Source: Synechococcus sp. LTW-R
GTDB taxonomy: Bacteria; Cyanobacteriota; Cyanobacteriia; PCC-6307; Cyanobiaceae
Length of the DNA: 64,000 nucleotides
Direction: 5' to 3'
NCBI RefSeq assembly: GCF_014217875.1
Contig: NZ_CP059060.1
Coordinates: 2,046,001 to 2,110,000 of the forward strand
A program made the translations under genes and the position numbers. Below, one piece after another: positions 38,640 through 48,904 of the stretch. The first letter of the stretch is position 1. Every line of letters starts with the position of its first letter. The notes beneath the pieces are model-generated. The model saw nothing but the letters and a program-made list of their open reading frames with translations, was not told where the DNA came from and made no database searches.

Positions 38640-40997
38640 ATGCTCCAGGCGGTCCCCGGTACGGCAGACGGATCCGCCTCCAAAGGGGCGGCCGCTGCTG
38701 ACTGCCCGGCCCCCGGCGCCGCACTCGGCAGACGCGTCATCAACAGCCCCGCGGACTACGGCATTGAGCTGCCGGCGTGGCTGCACACCTGCATCGAGCA
38801 CGTTCCCCCCGGTGCAGGGGAAAGTTGCCCCACCGACACCGAAGCGCTGCTGGCCGCCGCCTTCGATTTCGCCTTTCAACTCCACGACGGCCAGGTGCGG
38901 GCCAGCGGTGAGCCCTACATCTGCCATCCGGTCGCCGTCGCTGATTTGTTGCGGGACATCGGCGCCAGTGCCGGGGTGATCGCCGCTGGCTTCCTCCATG
39001 ACGTGGTGGAGGACACCGAGGTCACGCCCGAGGAGATCGAGCAGCACTTCGGCCCCGAGGTGCGGGGCTTGGTGGAGGGGGTCACCAAGTTGGGTGGCAT
39101 TCACTTCACCAACAAGACCGAGGCCCAGGCCGAAAACCTGCGCCGCATGTTCCTGGCCATGGCCAGTGACATCCGCGTGGTGCTCGTGAAGCTGGCGGAT
39201 CGCCTCCACAACATGCGCACCTTGGGGGCGCTGAAGCCCGAGAAGCAGCAGCGCATCGCCCGGGAAACCCGTGAGATCTATGGCCCCTTGGCGAACCGTC
39301 TGGGCATCGGTCGCTTCAAGTGGGAGTTGGAGGACCTGGCCTTCAAGATCCTGGAGCCCGAGGCCTTCCGGGATGTCCAGCAGCAGGTCTCCAGCAAGCG
39401 CAGTGACCGGGAGCAGCGCCTCGGCGTGACCGCCGACATCCTCAGCGGCAAGTTGTCCTCGGTGGGGTTGGGGGAGTGCGAGGTCAGCGGACGGCCGAAA
39501 CACCTCTATGGCATCTGGAACAAGATGCAGAGCCAGCGCAAGGCCTTCCACGAGATCTACGACGTGGCGGCGTTGCGGATCATTTGCCCCAACGTCGAGA
39601 GCTGCTATCGCGCCCTGGCGGTGGTGCATGACACCTTCCGCCCGATCCCCGGCCGCTTTAAGGACTACATCGGCCTGCCCAAGCCCAATGGCTACCAGTC
39701 GTTGCACACGGCGGTGATTGGTCGCCATCGTCCGATCGAGGTGCAGATCCGCACGGACGAGATGCATCGGGTTGCCGAGTTCGGCATCGCCGCCCACTGG
39801 AAATACAAGGAGGGGGGCTCCCCTGCCGCCACGGGATCCGATGCCGAGCGCTTCAACTGGCTGCGGCAGCTGGTGGATTGGCAAAAGGACGGCGTCGGCG
39901 AGGACAGTGGCGACTTCCTGCGCTCGATCAAGGAGGACCTCTTCGATGAAGAGGTGTTTGTCTTCACCCCCGGTGGGGACGTGGTGGGCCTCCGCAATGG
40001 TTCAACCCCGGTGGACTTCGCCTATCGGATCCACTCGGAGGTGGGCAACCACTGCCAGGGCGCCCGCATCAACGACCGCCTGTGCCCCTTGGCAACGCCG
40101 CTGCAAAACGGCGACTTCGTTCAGATCCTGACCTCGAAGACGGCGCACCCCAGCCTGGACTGGCTCAACTTTGTGGCTACGCCGACGGCGCGTAACCGCA
40201 TCCGCCAGTGGTACAAGAAGAGCCATCGGGAGGAGAACATCCAGCGCGGCACCGACATGCTCGAGCGCGAGCTGGGCCGTGACGGTTTCGATGCTCTTCT
40301 CAATGGTGAGGCGATGGCAAAGGTGGCTCGCCGTTGCAACCTCGTTGGCACCGAAGACCTGCTGGCGGCGATCGGCTTTGGCGGCGTTACCCTCCACCAG
40401 GTCCTGAACCGCCTGCGGGAAGAGCTGCGTCTGGCCACCGAGTCCGAGGCTCCGGCCATCAGCGATGAGGAGCTGGCCCGCAACCTCTCCCAGCAGAGTG
40501 AGCAAGCCTCAGGGCCTTCGACTCCACTCACGGGTCACGGTGATGCCAGCCCGATCCTGGGTCTGGAGGGCCTCGAATACCGGCTGGGCGGATGCTGCAG
40601 TGCCCTGCCCGGCGAAGCGATTGTCGGCACGGTTGCCCTTGGCAACCACGGCATCACGATTCACCGGCAGGACTGCTCCAACCTCGGTTCCGTGCCGGCC
40701 GAGCGCCGCTTGCCGGTGCAGTGGAATCCCCAGCTCAGCGCCTCCCAGCGCCGCCGTTATCCCGTTCAGCTGCGGATCGAGGTGCTGGATCGGGTGGGAG
40801 TCCTCAAGGACATCCTCACCCGCCTCTCCGATCACCGCATCAACGTCAGCGATGCCCGGGTGCGCACCAACCCCGGTCGCCCTGCGCGCATTGATCTGAA
40901 GGTCGAGCTGGAGAGCGCCGATCAGTTGCGCAACACCATGGATCAGATCCGCTCGATGGCGGATGTGCTGGACATTGCGCGGGCGGGTATCGGCTAG
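38640..40997 (+). CDS. spoT: Bifunctional (p)ppGpp synthetase/hydrolase (Rel/SpoT)
   Basis: 785 residues from ATG 38640. HD hydrolase domain (about 70-220) with the full HDVVEDT and ADRLHNMRT, synthetase domain (about 250-400) with GRPKHLYGIWNKMQS, YDVAALRII and the substrate loop, TGS domain (EVFVFTPGGDVVGLRNGSTPVDFAYRIH) and a C-terminal ACT domain (IEVLDRVGVLKDILTRLSDH). With both active sites kept it should make and degrade the stringent alarmone. Divergent from the ABC gene. Confidence 0.95.
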   Translation: MLQAVPGTADGSASKGAAAADCPAPGAALGRRVINSPADYGIELPAWLHTCIEHVPPGAGESCPTDTEALLAAAFDFAFQLHDGQVRASGEPYICHPVAVADLLRDIGASAGVIAAGFLHDVVEDTEVTPEEIEQHFGPEVRGLVEGVTKLGGIHFTNKTEAQAENLRRMFLAMASDIRVVLVKLADRLHNMRTLGALKPEKQQRIARETREIYGPLANRLGIGRFKWELEDLAFKILEPEAFRDVQQQVSSKRSDREQRLGVTADILSGKLSSVGLGECEVSGRPKHLYGIWNKMQSQRKAFHEIYDVAALRIICPNVESCYRALAVVHDTFRPIPGRFKDYIGLPKPNGYQSLHTAVIGRHRPIEVQIRTDEMHRVAEFGIAAHWKYKEGGSPAATGSDAERFNWLRQLVDWQKDGVGEDSGDFLRSIKEDLFDEEVFVFTPGGDVVGLRNGSTPVDFAYRIHSEVGNHCQGARINDRLCPLATPLQNGDFVQILTSKTAHPSLDWLNFVATPTARNRIRQWYKKSHREENIQRGTDMLERELGRDGFDALLNGEAMAKVARRCNLVGTEDLLAAIGFGGVTLHQVLNRLREELRLATESEAPAISDEELARNLSQQSEQASGPSTPLTGHGDASPILGLEGLEYRLGGCCSALPGEAIVGTVALGNHGITIHRQDCSNLGSVPAERRLPVQWNPQLSASQRRRYPVQLRIEVLDRVGVLKDILTRLSDHRINVSDARVRTNPGRPARIDLKVELESADQLRNTMDQIRSMADVLDIARAGIG

Positions 40998-41104
40998 CTC
41001 CTGCTGCGTTTGGGTCTACACACCAACGCCCCGGCTGGTCAGCTGGGCTACAGCTTCTGCTGGCCAGGTTCTGTAGCAAGAACGGACTAGACCAATTCGT
41101 TGCC

Positions 41105-41290
41105 ATGACCTCTGAACAGGCTGCGCAGCTCATTGATGACGCTCTGGACCTGGTGCAGGAGCGCCTGGAGAGCCTCGATCAAGGCCAACCCCTGGCCCAT
41201 CAGGCCCTGATGGAGGAGTTCCGCGAGTGGCGCCATCCCCCCGGCGGCCACATCGACTTGATGGTTTGCCCAGGTTTCAGCACGAGCTGA
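41105..41290 (+). CDS. Small conserved hypothetical protein
   Basis: 61 residues, soluble. Acidic amphipathic helix (AAQLIDDALDLVQERLESLDQG) followed by HQALMEEFREWRHPPGGHIDLMV. It lies 25 nt upstream of mnmE on the same strand, so is probably in its transcription unit. No family can be named. An inverted repeat GCTACAG/CTGTAGC (41047-41077, 17-nt loop) lies in the leader. Confidence 0.55.
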   Translation: MTSEQAAQLIDDALDLVQERLESLDQGQPLAHQALMEEFREWRHPPGGHIDLMVCPGFSTS

Positions 41291-41315
41291 GGCAGCGAAA
41301 CGAGACACTGGAGGC

Positions 41316-42665
41316 ATGTCCTCCGACACGATCGCTGCTGTCGCCACCGCCGTCGCCGCCGGTGAGGGCAGCGTGTCGATCGTGCGCATCTCCGGGCCCG
41401 AGGCCGAAGCCATTGGAGCGCGTTTGTTTGAGGCGCCCGGCCAGCAGGTCTGGGAGAGCCACCGCGTGCTCTACGGCCATGTGCGCGATCCCGGCAGCGG
41501 CGAGCGGGTGGATGAAGCGCTGCTGCTCTTGATGCGCGCGCCCCGCAGCTTCACCCGCGAGACCGTCGTTGAGCTGCACTGCCACGGCGGGCTGATCTCG
41601 GTGCAGTGGGTGCTGGAGTTGGTGCTGGCCGCCGGTGCCCGGCGCGCCTTGCCCGGTGAATTCAGCCAACGGGCTTTTCTCAACGGCCGGCTGGACCTCA
41701 CCCGCGCCGAGGCCATCAGTGAGTTGGTGACGGCCCGCAGCCGACGAGCCGCCCAGCTGGCGATGGCGGGTCTCGATGGTGGTCTCGAGCGGCAAATCAG
41801 CGCCCTGCGCCTGCGCCTGCTCGATCAGCTGGCGGAGCTCGAGGCGCGGGTGGATTTCGAAGACGACCTGCCGCCCTTGGATGGCGAGGCGGTGGCCGCT
41901 GAATTGCAGGCAGTGCGCACCGCGCTGTTGGAGCTGGTGGCTGACGGTGAGCGCGGTCAGCTCCTGCGGGAGGGCCTCAAGGTGGCGATCGTGGGTCGCC
42001 CCAATGTCGGCAAGAGCAGCCTGCTCAACCTGCTCAGTCGCAGCGAACGCGCCATCGTCACCGACCTGCCTGGCACCACCCGCGATCTGGTGGAGAGCGA
42101 GTTGGTGCTCAAGGGTGTCCCCCTGACCCTGCTGGATACCGCCGGGATCCGCGATACCGAGGACCGCGTCGAGCAGATCGGCATCGAACGCAGTCGCGGC
42201 GCCCTGCAGGCCGCGGACGTGGTGCTGCTCTTGTTTGACCTGGTCCAGGGTTGGTTGGCCGAGGACCAGGCCTTGCTGGAGTCCCTCCCGCCAGGCATCC
42301 CCCATCTGGTGGTGGCCAACAAGGCGGACCAGGCGGCAGCGCAGGCGCCCGCCCACGCCGATGTCTGCATCAGTGCCCTGACCGGCGCTGGCCATGGGGA
42401 GTTGGTGGATCGCCTGCTGCAGCGCTGCGGCCACGGCGGTGAGCAGGGACTGCAGGTGGCTCTGAATCAACGGCAGCTGGATCTGGCGGTCTCCGCGGCG
42501 GCGAGCTTGCAGCGCACCCTCGAGGCCGGCGGACAGCAGTTGCCCTGGGATTTTTGGACGATTGATCTGCGGGCGGCGGTGCGCTCCCTCGGGGAGATCA
42601 CTGGTGCGGAGGTCACCGAGGCGGTGCTCGATCGGATCTTCTCCCGCTTCTGCATCGGCAAATAG
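41316..42665 (+). CDS. mnmE: tRNA modification GTPase MnmE
   Basis: 449 residues. N-terminal tetrahydrofolate-binding domain (VSIVRISGPEA, LPGEFSQRAFLNGRLDLTRAEA), helical domain with inserted G domain (GRPNVGKSSLLNLL, TDLPGTTRDLV, DTAGIRDTED, NKAD) and the conserved C-terminal FCIGK containing the catalytic Cys. With MnmG it modifies U34 of tRNAs. Confidence 0.97.
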   Translation: MSSDTIAAVATAVAAGEGSVSIVRISGPEAEAIGARLFEAPGQQVWESHRVLYGHVRDPGSGERVDEALLLLMRAPRSFTRETVVELHCHGGLISVQWVLELVLAAGARRALPGEFSQRAFLNGRLDLTRAEAISELVTARSRRAAQLAMAGLDGGLERQISALRLRLLDQLAELEARVDFEDDLPPLDGEAVAAELQAVRTALLELVADGERGQLLREGLKVAIVGRPNVGKSSLLNLLSRSERAIVTDLPGTTRDLVESELVLKGVPLTLLDTAGIRDTEDRVEQIGIERSRGALQAADVVLLLFDLVQGWLAEDQALLESLPPGIPHLVVANKADQAAAQAPAHADVCISALTGAGHGELVDRLLQRCGHGGEQGLQVALNQRQLDLAVSAAASLQRTLEAGGQQLPWDFWTIDLRAAVRSLGEITGAEVTEAVLDRIFSRFCIGK

Positions 42666-42708
42666 GGCCAGGAGCTCGGGCAAGCTGCCCATGCGTCTTT
42701 GCATTCAG

Positions 42709-43563
42709 ATGAGCGCCGCCTCGCTTCCCCTGACGCCAGTCCTTCGGCAGCAGCTGCGCGATTGGTTGCAGGAGGACCTGGGTCGCGGCGACCTCAGCGC
42801 CCCCGCCTTGGCCTCTGGCCGTTGCCGGGCCCACTGGATCAGCAAGGCCCCTGGGGTGTTCTGCGGTGGCCCCCTGTTGGACGTTGTCTTTCGCGAGCTG
42901 GATCCGACCGCCAGCGTGGAGCTGTTGGTGGCGGATGGGGACGTGGTCAGCCCAGGGCAACGCCTGGTGAACCTGGAGGCTGAGGCGCCGGCCTTGGTGG
43001 CGGCCGAGCGCACTGCCCTGAACCTGGCGATGCGCCTCTCGGGGATTGCCACGGCCACGGCCCGCCTGGTGGCCGAATTGGACGGCAGCGGGGTCCGCTT
43101 GGCGGACACCCGCAAGACCACCCCGGGGCTGCGGGTGCTGGAGAAGTACGCCGTGCGCTGCGGCGGTGGCGTGAACCATCGCCTCGGCTTGGACGATGCG
43201 GCGATGCTCAAGGAAAACCACCTGGCCTGGGCCGGTGGGGTGGCCGCGGCGATCGCCGCTGTCCGCGCAGCGGCCCCCTGGCCGGCTCGCGTGATCGTGG
43301 AAGCCGAGACCGCCGCAGAGGCCCAGGCGGCGGTTGAGGCGGGAGCCGATGGGGTCTTACTCGATGAGTTCAGCCCGGAGGAGCTGCGGGAGCTGGTCCC
43401 CCGCTTGCGGGCCCTGAGTCCCCGGCCGGTGGTGCTCGAGGCCTCCGGCGTGCAGCCGGATCAGCTGCGTGCCTATGGGGCGACGGGGATTGATCTGATT
43501 TCCACGAGCGCCCCGGTGACCCGCAGCAGCTGGCTGGACCTCAGCATGCGCTTCTCCGGCTGA
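42709..43563 (+). CDS. nadC: Nicotinate-nucleotide pyrophosphorylase (quinolinate phosphoribosyltransferase)
   Basis: 284 residues from ATG 42709 (MSAASLPLTPVLRQQLRDWL); ATG 42691 is an alternative. Converts quinolinate and PRPP to nicotinate mononucleotide for NAD synthesis. Seen: EDLGRGDLS, LNLAMRLSGIAT, the active-site ADTRKTTPGLRVLEKYAV, NHRLGLDDAAMLKENH, IVEAETAAEA and the C-terminal VLEASGV..GIDLISTSAPV. Follows mnmE on the same strand. Confidence 0.96.
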   Translation: MSAASLPLTPVLRQQLRDWLQEDLGRGDLSAPALASGRCRAHWISKAPGVFCGGPLLDVVFRELDPTASVELLVADGDVVSPGQRLVNLEAEAPALVAAERTALNLAMRLSGIATATARLVAELDGSGVRLADTRKTTPGLRVLEKYAVRCGGGVNHRLGLDDAAMLKENHLAWAGGVAAAIAAVRAAAPWPARVIVEAETAAEAQAAVEAGADGVLLDEFSPEELRELVPRLRALSPRPVVLEASGVQPDQLRAYGATGIDLISTSAPVTRSSWLDLSMRFSG

Positions 43564-43610
43564 GCCATTCCCGCGGAGAGGGATGATCTGAAGATCTCCC
43601 CCGCATCTCC

Positions 43611-45395
43611 ATGCTCCGCATCGCCCACTCCCTGGAGAACCAGCTTCGGGATGCGATGCAACGTGCCTTCCCCGAGGCCGCGGCGGCCGGGCAGGCCTTT
43701 GATCCCCAGCTCGCCCCGGCCAGTAAGCCGGAATTCGGGGATTTCCAGGCCAATGGCGCCTTGCCCCTGGCCAAGCCCTTGGGCCAGCCCCCCCGCAAGA
43801 TCGCTGAGGCGGTGGTGGAGCAGCTCAAGGCCGATGCGGCCTTCATGGCCCTCTGCCTGGAGCCGCAGATTGCGGGCCCCGGTTTCATCAACATCACGCT
43901 CCAGCCCGAGCGTTTGGCGGCGGAGGTGCAGGAGCGCCTTGGGGATGCTCGCCTCGGCGTTCCGGCCGTGGAGCAGGCCGCGCCGGTGGTGGTGGACTTC
44001 TCCAGCCCGAACATCGCCAAGGAGATGCACGTGGGGCACTTGCGCTCCACGATCATTGGCGACTCCCTGGCCCGCGTTCTGGAGTTCCGCGGCCATCCGG
44101 TCCTACGGCTGAACCACGTGGGGGATTGGGGCACCCAGTTCGGGATGCTGATCACCCACCTCAAGCAGGTGGCTCCGGAAGCGCTGGAGACCGCCGATGC
44201 GGTCGATCTGGGGGATCTGGTGGCCTTCTACCGCGAGGCCAAAAAACGCTTCGATGAGGACGAGGCCTTCCAGACCACCTCACGGGAGGAGGTGGTGAAG
44301 CTCCAAGGCGGTGACTCGGTCTCCCTGAAAGCCTGGGGGCTGCTCTGTGACCAGAGCCGCCGCGAGTTCCAGAAGATCTACGACCGCCTCGACATTCGCC
44401 TGAGCGAACGGGGTGAATCCTTCTACAACCCCTATCTGGAAGGGGTCGTCCGCGACCTGGAGGCCATGGGTCTGCTCGTGGTGGATGACGGGGCGCGCTG
44501 CGTCTTTCTCGAGGGGGTGAGCGGCAAGGACGGCAAGCCCTTGCCGGTGATCGTCCAGAAGAGCGACGGCGGCTTCAACTACGCCACCACCGACTTGGCG
44601 GCCATTCGTTATCGCTTTGGCTCAGCCCCCGACGGCGATGGCGCTCGCCGGGTGGTGTACGTGACCGATGCCGGCCAGGCGAACCACTTCGCGGGGGTCT
44701 TCCAGGTGGCCCGCCGGGCCGGTTGGCTGCCCGAGGGTGCGCGCTTGGAGCACGTGCCCTTTGGTCTGGTCCAAGGGGAAGACGGCAAGAAGTTGAAAAC
44801 CCGCGCCGGGGACACGGTGCGCCTGCGGGATCTCTTGGATGAGGCCGTGGAGCGCTCCGATGCAGACCTGCGTCGTCGCCTCGAGGAGGAGGGCCGCAGC
44901 GAGGACGAGGCCTTCATCGAGCACGTCGCCACCACGGTTGGTCTGGCGGCCGTGAAGTACGCGGACCTCAGCCAGAACCGCATCACCAACTACCAGTTCA
45001 GCTTTGACCGGATGCTGGCCCTGCAGGGCAACACGGCTCCCTACTTGCTCTACGCGGTGGTGCGCATTGCGGGCATCGCCCGCAAAGGCGGCGACCTGGA
45101 TGCGGCCGGGACGGGGGCGCTCCAGTTCAGTGAGCCCCAGGAATGGGCCCTGGTGCGGGAGTTGCTCAAGTTCGATGCCGTGGTCGCCGAGGTCGAGGAG
45201 GAGCTGCTCCCCAATCGTCTCTGCACCTATTTGTTTGAGCTCTCCCAGGTGTTCAACCGCTTCTACGACCAGGTGCCCGTGCTCAAGGCTGAGCCAGACG
45301 CACTGCCCTCCCGTCTCGCCCTTTGCCGTCTCACCGCCGACACCCTCAAACTGGGGTTGGGTCTGTTGGGCATCCCAACGCTGGATCGGATGTGA
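43611..45395 (+). CDS. argS: Arginyl-tRNA synthetase
   Basis: 594 residues. N-terminal Add-1 domain, class I signature [20 protein letters not shown] (HVGH = HIGH), [25 protein letters not shown], then [18 protein letters not shown] as the KMSK equivalent, and a helical DALR anticodon-binding domain. Its stop overlaps the following ATG by one base (TGATG). Confidence 0.97.
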   Translation: MLRIAHSLENQLRDAMQRAFPEAAAAGQAFDPQLAPASKPEFGDFQANGALPLAKPLGQPPRKIAEAVVEQLKADAAFMALCLEPQIAGPGFINITLQPERLAAEVQERLGDARLGVPAVEQAAPVVVDFSSPNIAKEMHVGHLRSTIIGDSLARVLEFRGHPVLRLNHVGDWGTQFGMLITHLKQVAPEALETADAVDLGDLVAFYREAKKRFDEDEAFQTTSREEVVKLQGGDSVSLKAWGLLCDQSRREFQKIYDRLDIRLSERGESFYNPYLEGVVRDLEAMGLLVVDDGARCVFLEGVSGKDGKPLPVIVQKSDGGFNYATTDLAAIRYRFGSAPDGDGARRVVYVTDAGQANHFAGVFQVARRAGWLPEGARLEHVPFGLVQGEDGKKLKTRAGDTVRLRDLLDEAVERSDADLRRRLEEEGRSEDEAFIEHVATTVGLAAVKYADLSQNRITNYQFSFDRMLALQGNTAPYLLYAVVRIAGIARKGGDLDAAGTGALQFSEPQEWALVRELLKFDAVVAEVEEELLPNRLCTYLFELSQVFNRFYDQVPVLKAEPDALPSRLALCRLTADTLKLGLGLLGIPTLDRM

Positions 45396-46483
45396 TGGAG
45401 CAAGCGTGGCCACCGGCTCGCCCTGAAGTGGAGAGCCTCCATGCCTATAGCGCTCCCCTGGAGGGACGCCGGCCGTTGCTGCGCCTCGACTTCAACGAGA
45501 GCACCGTCGGCCCCAGCCCCCGCGTTGTCGAAGCGCTGCGGGCCATACCCGCTGATCAGATCGGCATTTACCCCGAGTACGACGGGCTGCGGGAAGCGGT
45601 CATCGCCAACCTGGGACTGCCGCTGCAGCCCGAGCAAGTCGGCCTGTTCAACGGTGTCGATGCGGCGATCCACGCCGTCTTTCACGCCTATGGCGACCGT
45701 GGGGAGACGTTGCTCACCACATCGCCGACCTTCGGCTACTACACGCCCTGCGCTCAGATGCAGGGAATGACGATCGAGGCGGTTCCCTATCTGGGGGAGG
45801 CCTTTGACTTTCCGCAGGAGACGATTCGCGAGCGCCTGCAGGTCCTCAAGCCCCGACTGCTCCTGATCTGCAATCCGAATAACCCCACCGGAACCCGCCT
45901 CGCACCGGAGGTCATCCGCGAGCTTGCGGCCGCAGCACCATCGACGTTGGTGGTCGTGGATGAGCTCTACGAGGCCTTCACCGGCGACAGCGTTCTCCCC
46001 AGGGCCGACTTCGCAGCCACGCCGAATCTGCTGGTGCTGCGCTCGCTGGCCAAAACCGCCGGTTTGGCGGGGTTACGCATCGGTTTTGCCTTGGGGCACG
46101 CCGCCGTGGTCGATCGCGTCAGCCGGGTCACGGGGCCCTACGACATCAACAGTTTTGCGGTGACCGCGGCCTTCGCAGCCCTGAAGGATCAGGCCTACGT
46201 CGATGCCTACGTCCAGCAGGTTCTCCAGGCCAGAACCTGGATGGCGGAGATGCTCCAGGCCGCAGGCGTTCGCCACCACATCGATGGCGGGAACTATCTG
46301 CTGGTCTGGCCCAAATCTGATCCGGCGCTGATCGATCAGGGGCTCCGTCAGGCCGGGATTTTGGTGCGGGCCATGACCGGAAAGCCATTGATTGATGGCT
46401 CACTGCGGGTCAGCCTGGGCACCACGGCGCAGATGCAGCAGTTCTGGGCGGCCTATGCAGCCCTCGAGGGGCTCCCGGCCTAG
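45395..46483 (+). CDS. Aminotransferase class I/II, histidinol-phosphate aminotransferase type
   Basis: 362 residues from ATG 45395, overlapping the argS stop. Fold type I PLP enzyme: RLDFNESTVGPSPRV, YPEYDGLREAV, FNGVDAAIHAVF, CNPNNPTG, VVDELYEAF, and LRSLAKTAGLAGLRIGF with the Schiff-base Lys, ending RVSLGTTAQM. The ESTVGPSPRV and G-x-YP patterns are like HisC. Translational coupling to argS is odd for histidine synthesis, so an alternate amino acid role is possible. Confidence 0.85.
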   Translation: MEQAWPPARPEVESLHAYSAPLEGRRPLLRLDFNESTVGPSPRVVEALRAIPADQIGIYPEYDGLREAVIANLGLPLQPEQVGLFNGVDAAIHAVFHAYGDRGETLLTTSPTFGYYTPCAQMQGMTIEAVPYLGEAFDFPQETIRERLQVLKPRLLLICNPNNPTGTRLAPEVIRELAAAAPSTLVVVDELYEAFTGDSVLPRADFAATPNLLVLRSLAKTAGLAGLRIGFALGHAAVVDRVSRVTGPYDINSFAVTAAFAALKDQAYVDAYVQQVLQARTWMAEMLQAAGVRHHIDGGNYLLVWPKSDPALIDQGLRQAGILVRAMTGKPLIDGSLRVSLGTTAQMQQFWAAYAALEGLPA

Positions 46484-47190
46484 CGCATCACATCGATTTG
46501 GGTGCCTTCGCCGAGCTGGCCCGGCAGGCTCAGCACCCGGCCGACCCGTTTGACGCTGGTGCCCTTCATCGCCTCGAGGAAGGGTTCAACGCTGCTTTGG
46601 TCGCAGTTCGCCGGGGTCTTGCCGCTCACGTACTGAACCGGGATGACCCGCTTGGGTGCCAGCTCGCGCACCACCGCCGCGGCTTCCGCGCCGTCGTAAA
46701 CCTTTGCGCCACCGCCGACACCGACGATCAGCACATCGGGCTTGCCCAGCAGCACCCGGTCCTCCGGGCTCAGCTTGGCGGCCGTGCCCCCCAGGTGGGC
46801 AAAGGTCAGGCCCCCCTGGCTCCAGCGCCAGAGGGTGGCTTGTCCGAACTGACGTCCGCCGAAGCGGTCATGGGGTGCCGAGATGCCTTCGATCTTGAGG
46901 CCGGCCAAGCGGTAGGAGCCGGGTTGGCTCAGAAACTTGCCGCTGGCCACAGGGGCTCCTTCATCCAGCAGCAGGCTGCTGGCCAGGATGACGTTGGCGT
47001 TGACTTTGGGTTCCGCCAGTCCCGCTGCGCAGGCCACCGCCTTGAACGGGTTGATCAGCACCTTGGCTCCACCGCCCTGGATCAGCAGGGCGCTGTGGCC
47101 GTAGCTGGTGATCGTCACACCGGTGCCGGCGCTGGCCGCCAAAGGAAGAGCGACGGCTGCGGCAGCCAGGGTGCGGATCAGCAGGGCCAT
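46480..47190 (-). CDS. Exported metallo-beta-lactamase-fold protein
   Basis: 236 residues with signal peptide (LIRTLAAAAVALPLAASAG). The order ITSYGHSALLIQGGGAKVLINPF, SAPHDRFGGRQFG and FAHLGG is that of UPF0173-type MBL hydrolases, but the canonical HxHxDH metal motif is not seen in the expected place (only ILASSLLLDE), so metal binding and catalysis may be impaired. Ends 4 nt inside the convergent aminotransferase gene. Role unknown. Confidence 0.75.
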   Translation of the reverse strand: MALLIRTLAAAAVALPLAASAGTGVTITSYGHSALLIQGGGAKVLINPFKAVACAAGLAEPKVNANVILASSLLLDEGAPVASGKFLSQPGSYRLAGLKIEGISAPHDRFGGRQFGQATLWRWSQGGLTFAHLGGTAAKLSPEDRVLLGKPDVLIVGVGGGAKVYDGAEAAAVVRELAPKRVIPVQYVSGKTPANCDQSSVEPFLEAMKGTSVKRVGRVLSLPGQLGEGTQIDVMR

Positions 47191-47215
47191 GGAGCAGCTG
47201 GAGTTGGGCCGAACG

Positions 47216-47812
47216 TTAGCCGGCTGCCGCTTGGGCCAGGAAATTCCCCAGCAGCTGATGGCCGCTCTGGGTGAGCACGCTTTCCGGGTGGAATTGCACC
47301 CCCTGCAGGTGGGGGAACTCCCGGTGGCGCAGGCCCATGATCGTGCCGTCCTCGAGCCAGGCCGTGATCTCCAAGCAGTCCGGCAGGGACTCGCGCTCGG
47401 CGATCAGGCTGTGATAGCGGGTGGCCGTCAGTGGGTTGGGTAGGCCGGCGAAGACGCCGGCTCCCTCGTGGAGTACCGGCGAGGTCTTGCCGTGCATCAG
47501 TTCCTTGGCCCGGATCACCTTGCCGCCATAGACCTGGGCGATGGATTGATGGCCGAGGCAAACCCCCAGGGTGGGGACAGTCGGGCTCAGTTCCCGCAGG
47601 ACTTCGAGGCAGACGCCGGATTGATCCGGATCGCCAGGACCCGGTGAAATCAAGATCGCGTCCGGATTCAGCGCCCGGATCTCGTCCAGGGTGAGGGCGT
47701 CATTGCGCTCCACCCGCAGGTCCTCGGTGATCGGGTGGTCGGCCGCCAGTTCACCCAGGTACTGCACCAGGTTGAAGGTGAAGCTGTCGTAGTTGTCGAG
47801 AACGAGAAGCAT
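47216..47812 (-). CDS. trpG: Glutamine amidotransferase of anthranilate/aminodeoxychorismate synthase
   Basis: 198 residues from ATG 47812. Class I glutaminase: [32 protein letters not shown], nucleophile Cys in [15 protein letters not shown], and the His/Glu pair in [14 protein letters not shown]. Supplies ammonia for tryptophan or folate precursor synthesis; the single small subunit often serves both, so it could equally be called PabA. Part of a minus-strand run with dgkA and ybeY. Confidence 0.92.
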   Translation of the reverse strand: MLLVLDNYDSFTFNLVQYLGELAADHPITEDLRVERNDALTLDEIRALNPDAILISPGPGDPDQSGVCLEVLRELSPTVPTLGVCLGHQSIAQVYGGKVIRAKELMHGKTSPVLHEGAGVFAGLPNPLTATRYHSLIAERESLPDCLEITAWLEDGTIMGLRHREFPHLQGVQFHPESVLTQSGHQLLGNFLAQAAAG

Positions 47813-47835
47813 CAGCCCTGCAGCCAGGGCACCAT

Positions 47836-48300
47836 TCAAACGCCCAGACGGACCAAGAGGGCGGGGAGGATCAGGAGCGCCGCAATCACCAAGGAACTGA
47901 GGGCGGCCACCAAGACCGCTGCGGCAGCGCAATCCTTCGCGATGCGTGCAAGGGGGTGGAACTGCCGTCCGATCGCAAGATCCACCACGGCTTCGGTGGC
48001 GGTATTGATCAGCTCCAGCACCAGGACCGCGGCCACGGTCAGCACCAGGACGGCCAGTTGCGGCAAGGGCAGTTGCAGCCAGAGGCCCAGGCCAAAGACG
48101 CAGACCCCAGTCACCACATGGATGCGGAAGTTGCGCTGGCTGCGGAAGCCGTAGATCAGACCCTGGGCCGCATAGCGAAAGCTCGCGGGCAGATCGCTGG
48201 CCACCTGCCAGGCCCCGAGTCTCCTCACCTTGCTGCCTGACTCAGCCGCTTGCTGGAGGCTGGGTCTGGCGTTCGGGGTGGAGTCCTGGGGTTGGAGCAT
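47836..48300 (-). CDS. dgkA: Diacylglycerol/undecaprenol kinase family membrane protein
   Basis: 154 residues from ATG 48300 (another ATG two codons upstream). Soluble N-terminal tail of about 40, then [21 protein letters not shown] and three membrane helices, with the family signature [35 protein letters not shown] carrying the catalytic Glu and Asn. Phosphorylates a lipid alcohol; in cyanobacteria and Gram-positive bacteria undecaprenol is the likely substrate. Lies between ybeY and trpG. Confidence 0.92.
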   Translation of the reverse strand: MLQPQDSTPNARPSLQQAAESGSKVRRLGAWQVASDLPASFRYAAQGLIYGFRSQRNFRIHVVTGVCVFGLGLWLQLPLPQLAVLVLTVAAVLVLELINTATEAVVDLAIGRQFHPLARIAKDCAAAAVLVAALSSLVIAALLILPALLVRLGV

Positions 48301-48336
48301 CGGCAAAGGCGCCGGGCGCAGGCCTTTGGCCGCACC

Positions 48337-48900
48337 CTACCGCTGCTGGGTTTCGTCGAGAAGCTGCTGCTGCCTCTGCAGCATCGCTTCGAGGCTGGCG
48401 TCGTCGGGGTGATCCCACCCCAGCAGGTGGAGCAAGCCATGGGTGGCCAGGAACAGCAGCTCATCCCGCAGGCTGTGCTGGTGCTCCGGGGCCTGGCGGG
48501 CGGCGGTTTCGATCGAGATCACGATGTCGCCCAACTCCAGGGCATCGAGCAGTCCGTACTCAACGTCGAAGTCCGGCATCGGAATGGCGGGGGCATCGTC
48601 GAGGCCGTCGTCTTGGGCGGCGAAGGCCAGCACGTCCGTCGGCCCGGCCTTGTCGCGCCAATCGTTGTTGAGGGCCGCGATCTCCTCATCGCAGACCAGG
48701 CTCAGGCCCAGGCTGTAGGCCGGTGCCTGCAGGGACTCAGGCAGTTCGGCGCTGAGTTGGGCTAACCAGCCGCTGATCAGCCCATGCCACGGCTCAATGC
48801 CGCCGATCGGATCACAGAGGTCAGCGGCGGCCTGGACCAGGCTCTCCGGGAGATCCTCCGCGGCCTCAAAGGCCAAGTCCAGATCCGGTTCAGCCGTCAT
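48337..48900 (-). CDS. ybeY: Endoribonuclease YbeY (16S rRNA maturation)
   Basis: 187 residues. C-terminal zinc site HGLLHLLGWDHPDD (three His) is complete, with LSLVCDEEIAALNNDWRDKAGPTDVLAFAAQ and DIVISIETAARQA upstream. Acts in 3' processing of 16S rRNA and quality control. The adjacent dgkA downstream is a common bacterial pairing. Confidence 0.95.
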   Translation of the reverse strand: MTAEPDLDLAFEAAEDLPESLVQAAADLCDPIGGIEPWHGLISGWLAQLSAELPESLQAPAYSLGLSLVCDEEIAALNNDWRDKAGPTDVLAFAAQDDGLDDAPAIPMPDFDVEYGLLDALELGDIVISIETAARQAPEHQHSLRDELLFLATHGLLHLLGWDHPDDASLEAMLQRQQQLLDETQQR

Positions 48901-48904
48901 CGCC

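Noticed and set aside
38307-39884. 525-codon minus-strand frame across the relA start
   Set aside because: Antisense shadow of the Rel/SpoT gene, whose motifs are unambiguous.
41047-41077. Inverted repeat GCTACAG...CTGTAGC as a terminator of spoT
   Set aside because: 17-nt loop, no following T-run; position in the leader of the next gene fits no known element.
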